Assembly: GCA_046710875.1 (NCBI GenBank)
Contig: JBKEHQ010000072.1
Coordinates: 1-6,596 of the forward strand
DNA: 6,596 bases
Direction of reading: 5' to 3'
From: MGIIb-O3 sp046710875
GTDB taxonomy: Archaea; Thermoplasmatota; Poseidoniia; Poseidoniales; Thalassarchaeaceae
Shown: positions 5,643 to 6,596 of the stretch, in pieces
How the letters are laid out: each line of letters starts with the position of its first letter
Numbering within the stretch: position 1 is the stretch's first letter
Position numbers and translations under genes: made by a program
The notes under the pieces: model-generated
Databases searched by the model: none
The model's input: only the letters and a program-made list of their open reading frames with translations
Told to the model about the DNA's origin: nothing

Positions 5643-6581
5643 TCAGAAAAGCCGGGAATCCAAAGGCTGTAATTCAGAATAATCCACTTCTTCTTCCCTA
5701 TTATTATTATTTCTACCAGCCAAAGCAACTGCCGCTAGTGCAGTAATCATCATAGTACCAGTTAATTCAAAACCTGGAAGATATATTCCTCTAATGTAAA
5801 TAGTCATACTTTGTATTTGATAATTAGGTATACCTTCAGTTCTAACAGAAAATTCTGATGTGGCCTTAAACTGTAGATTATAATATTGATCAGTCCATCC
5901 TTGATTCTTAGGGGTTCTCATTTGTACTCTAAATTTAGTTGGAGGAGATAATGAATCTATTTCATCAGTTAATAGTGGAATACTTAATTGGAATCCCGCA
6001 TCATTTAATTCATCATAATTTTGAACTTCGACATTAAATTTATCTCTAGCATTACCGTCATTATATACGTCGAATTGTAACATATAATCGACTTTAGGCC
6101 TTAATTGTAGGAAAGCTAATTCTGCTCCAACCCTTAGCCTACTAAATTGCTTGTATACCGCCAGAACTTTACTTTCTACAGGTTCTGAAATTCCTGCAAC
6201 TGGACCTCCTCCCCAAGTAATTACTTCTGCAGTTATTGTAACAACTTGTTGCCCCTCAGGTGCACGTAATTCTGCCCTAAGTGCGACTTCAAAGCTTGCA
6301 GTGCCCCCTCCAGAGACTGATTTTGAGCCAGGCCCTGCAACTCCTAAAATACCACCTTCATAAGTCAATCTAACTGTTTCAGAAACTGCAGTAGGATTTG
6401 AAAGTGCACAATAAACAATAGTAGTCCTAGTAGATCCCGGGAATACATCAATTGCTTGAGGTTGTTGACAGTCCAGAGAAATTTCTGGAGAAGTTTGTGA
6501 TTGTACCATTGCAACACCCGATAATGTACTTAGAAAATAAACGCCAATTAGCATCACGGCTGTCCTAAAAGAAGAACTCAT
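5643..6581 (-). CDS. Unidentified secreted Ig-like protein with a C-terminal membrane anchor
   Basis: The protein is 312 residues from the ATG at 6581; a GTG at 6584 would add one. An in-frame TAG at 6594-6596 shows the gene is complete. The numbering here counts from the GTG. Residues 8-28 are a Sec signal peptide. Residues about 33-140 and 145-265 look like two Ig-type beta-sandwich domains of the CARDB/NEW3 kind: the first carries C39 and C59, likely a disulfide, and the second has the typical FDVYNDGNARDKFNVEVQN strand pattern. LPGFELTG at 269-276 leads into a helix at about 271-289, followed by a 24-residue polar tail (NNNN, then acidic). LPGFE plus helix recalls PGF-CTERM archaeosortase signals, but the long tail is atypical. 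It precedes the three-helix envelope gene on the same strand. Domain names come from sequence pattern alone, and the function is unknown. Confidence 0.85.
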   Translation of the reverse strand: MSSSFRTAVMLIGVYFLSTLSGVAMVQSQTSPEISLDCQQPQAIDVFPGSTRTTIVYCALSNPTAVSETVRLTYEGGILGVAGPGSKSVSGGGTASFEVALRAELRAPEGQQVVTITAEVITWGGGPVAGISEPVESKVLAVYKQFSRLRVGAELAFLQLRPKVDYMLQFDVYNDGNARDKFNVEVQNYDELNDAGFQLSIPLLTDEIDSLSPPTKFRVQMRTPKNQGWTDQYYNLQFKATSEFSVRTEGIPNYQIQSMTIYIRGIYLPGFELTGTMMITALAAVALAGRNNNNREEEVDYSELQPLDSRLF

Positions 6582-6596
6582 CACCCTTTGGCTCTA

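Noticed and set aside
6151..6363. Open frame of 70 codons on the + strand inside the Ig-like protein gene
   Set aside because: It is a Pro/Ser/Thr-rich antisense shadow of Gly/Val/Glu-rich coding sequence.
1..6596. CRISPR array, insertion sequence, tRNA or attachment site
   Set aside because: No regularly spaced repeats, transposase motifs, terminal inverted repeats or tRNA-like folds were seen on either strand.

Overview
The window looks like a piece of a compact, AT-rich archaeal genome, most likely a marine planktonic euryarchaeon of the Marine Group II (Poseidoniales) type. This is an inference from several signs: very tight gene packing, a GGTGAT ribosome-binding site that matches the archaeal 16S 3' end, TATA-like boxes close to start codons, and surface proteins with Ig-like domains and a C-terminal LPGFE-plus-helix segment. 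No rRNA, tRNA or universal marker is present to prove it.

Layout from left to right. (1) The last 57 codons of an unidentified + strand gene end at 176. (2) purC (SAICAR synthase, purine biosynthesis) lies on the - strand and ends only 2 bp from that gene. (3) A 118-bp divergent intergenic region (61 bp if the longer purC start is used) holds one near-symmetric TATA-like element, which could serve both directions, and a 14-bp palindrome close to the start of the next gene. (4) A + strand two-gene operon encodes an ABC importer of the polar amino acid type. The first gene makes a 778-residue protein that joins a secreted Ycf48/BNR-like beta-propeller to a HisM/GlnP-type permease. The second gene, 8 bp downstream, encodes the GlnQ-type ATPase. 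(5) A - strand pair of unidentified envelope proteins follows. The promoter-proximal one (right end) is a secreted Ig-like protein with a C-terminal membrane anchor. The distal one has three membrane helices and a large external domain. The 86-bp gap between them holds a perfect 18-bp palindrome beside a TATA-like box. The ATPase gene and the distal envelope gene converge and overlap by 4 bp.

The most notable item is the transporter. The operon is bounded by a divergent gene upstream and a convergent gene downstream, and it contains no substrate-binding protein and no second permease. The propeller occupies the extracytoplasmic position, in front of the first permease helix, where some GlnP-type permeases carry fused substrate-binding domains. 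The permease core also carries an extra hydrophobic insertion of about 170 residues. Together these suggest an unusual importer architecture in which the propeller binds substrate, docks a binding protein encoded elsewhere, or anchors the complex to another surface structure. The sequence does not decide between these.
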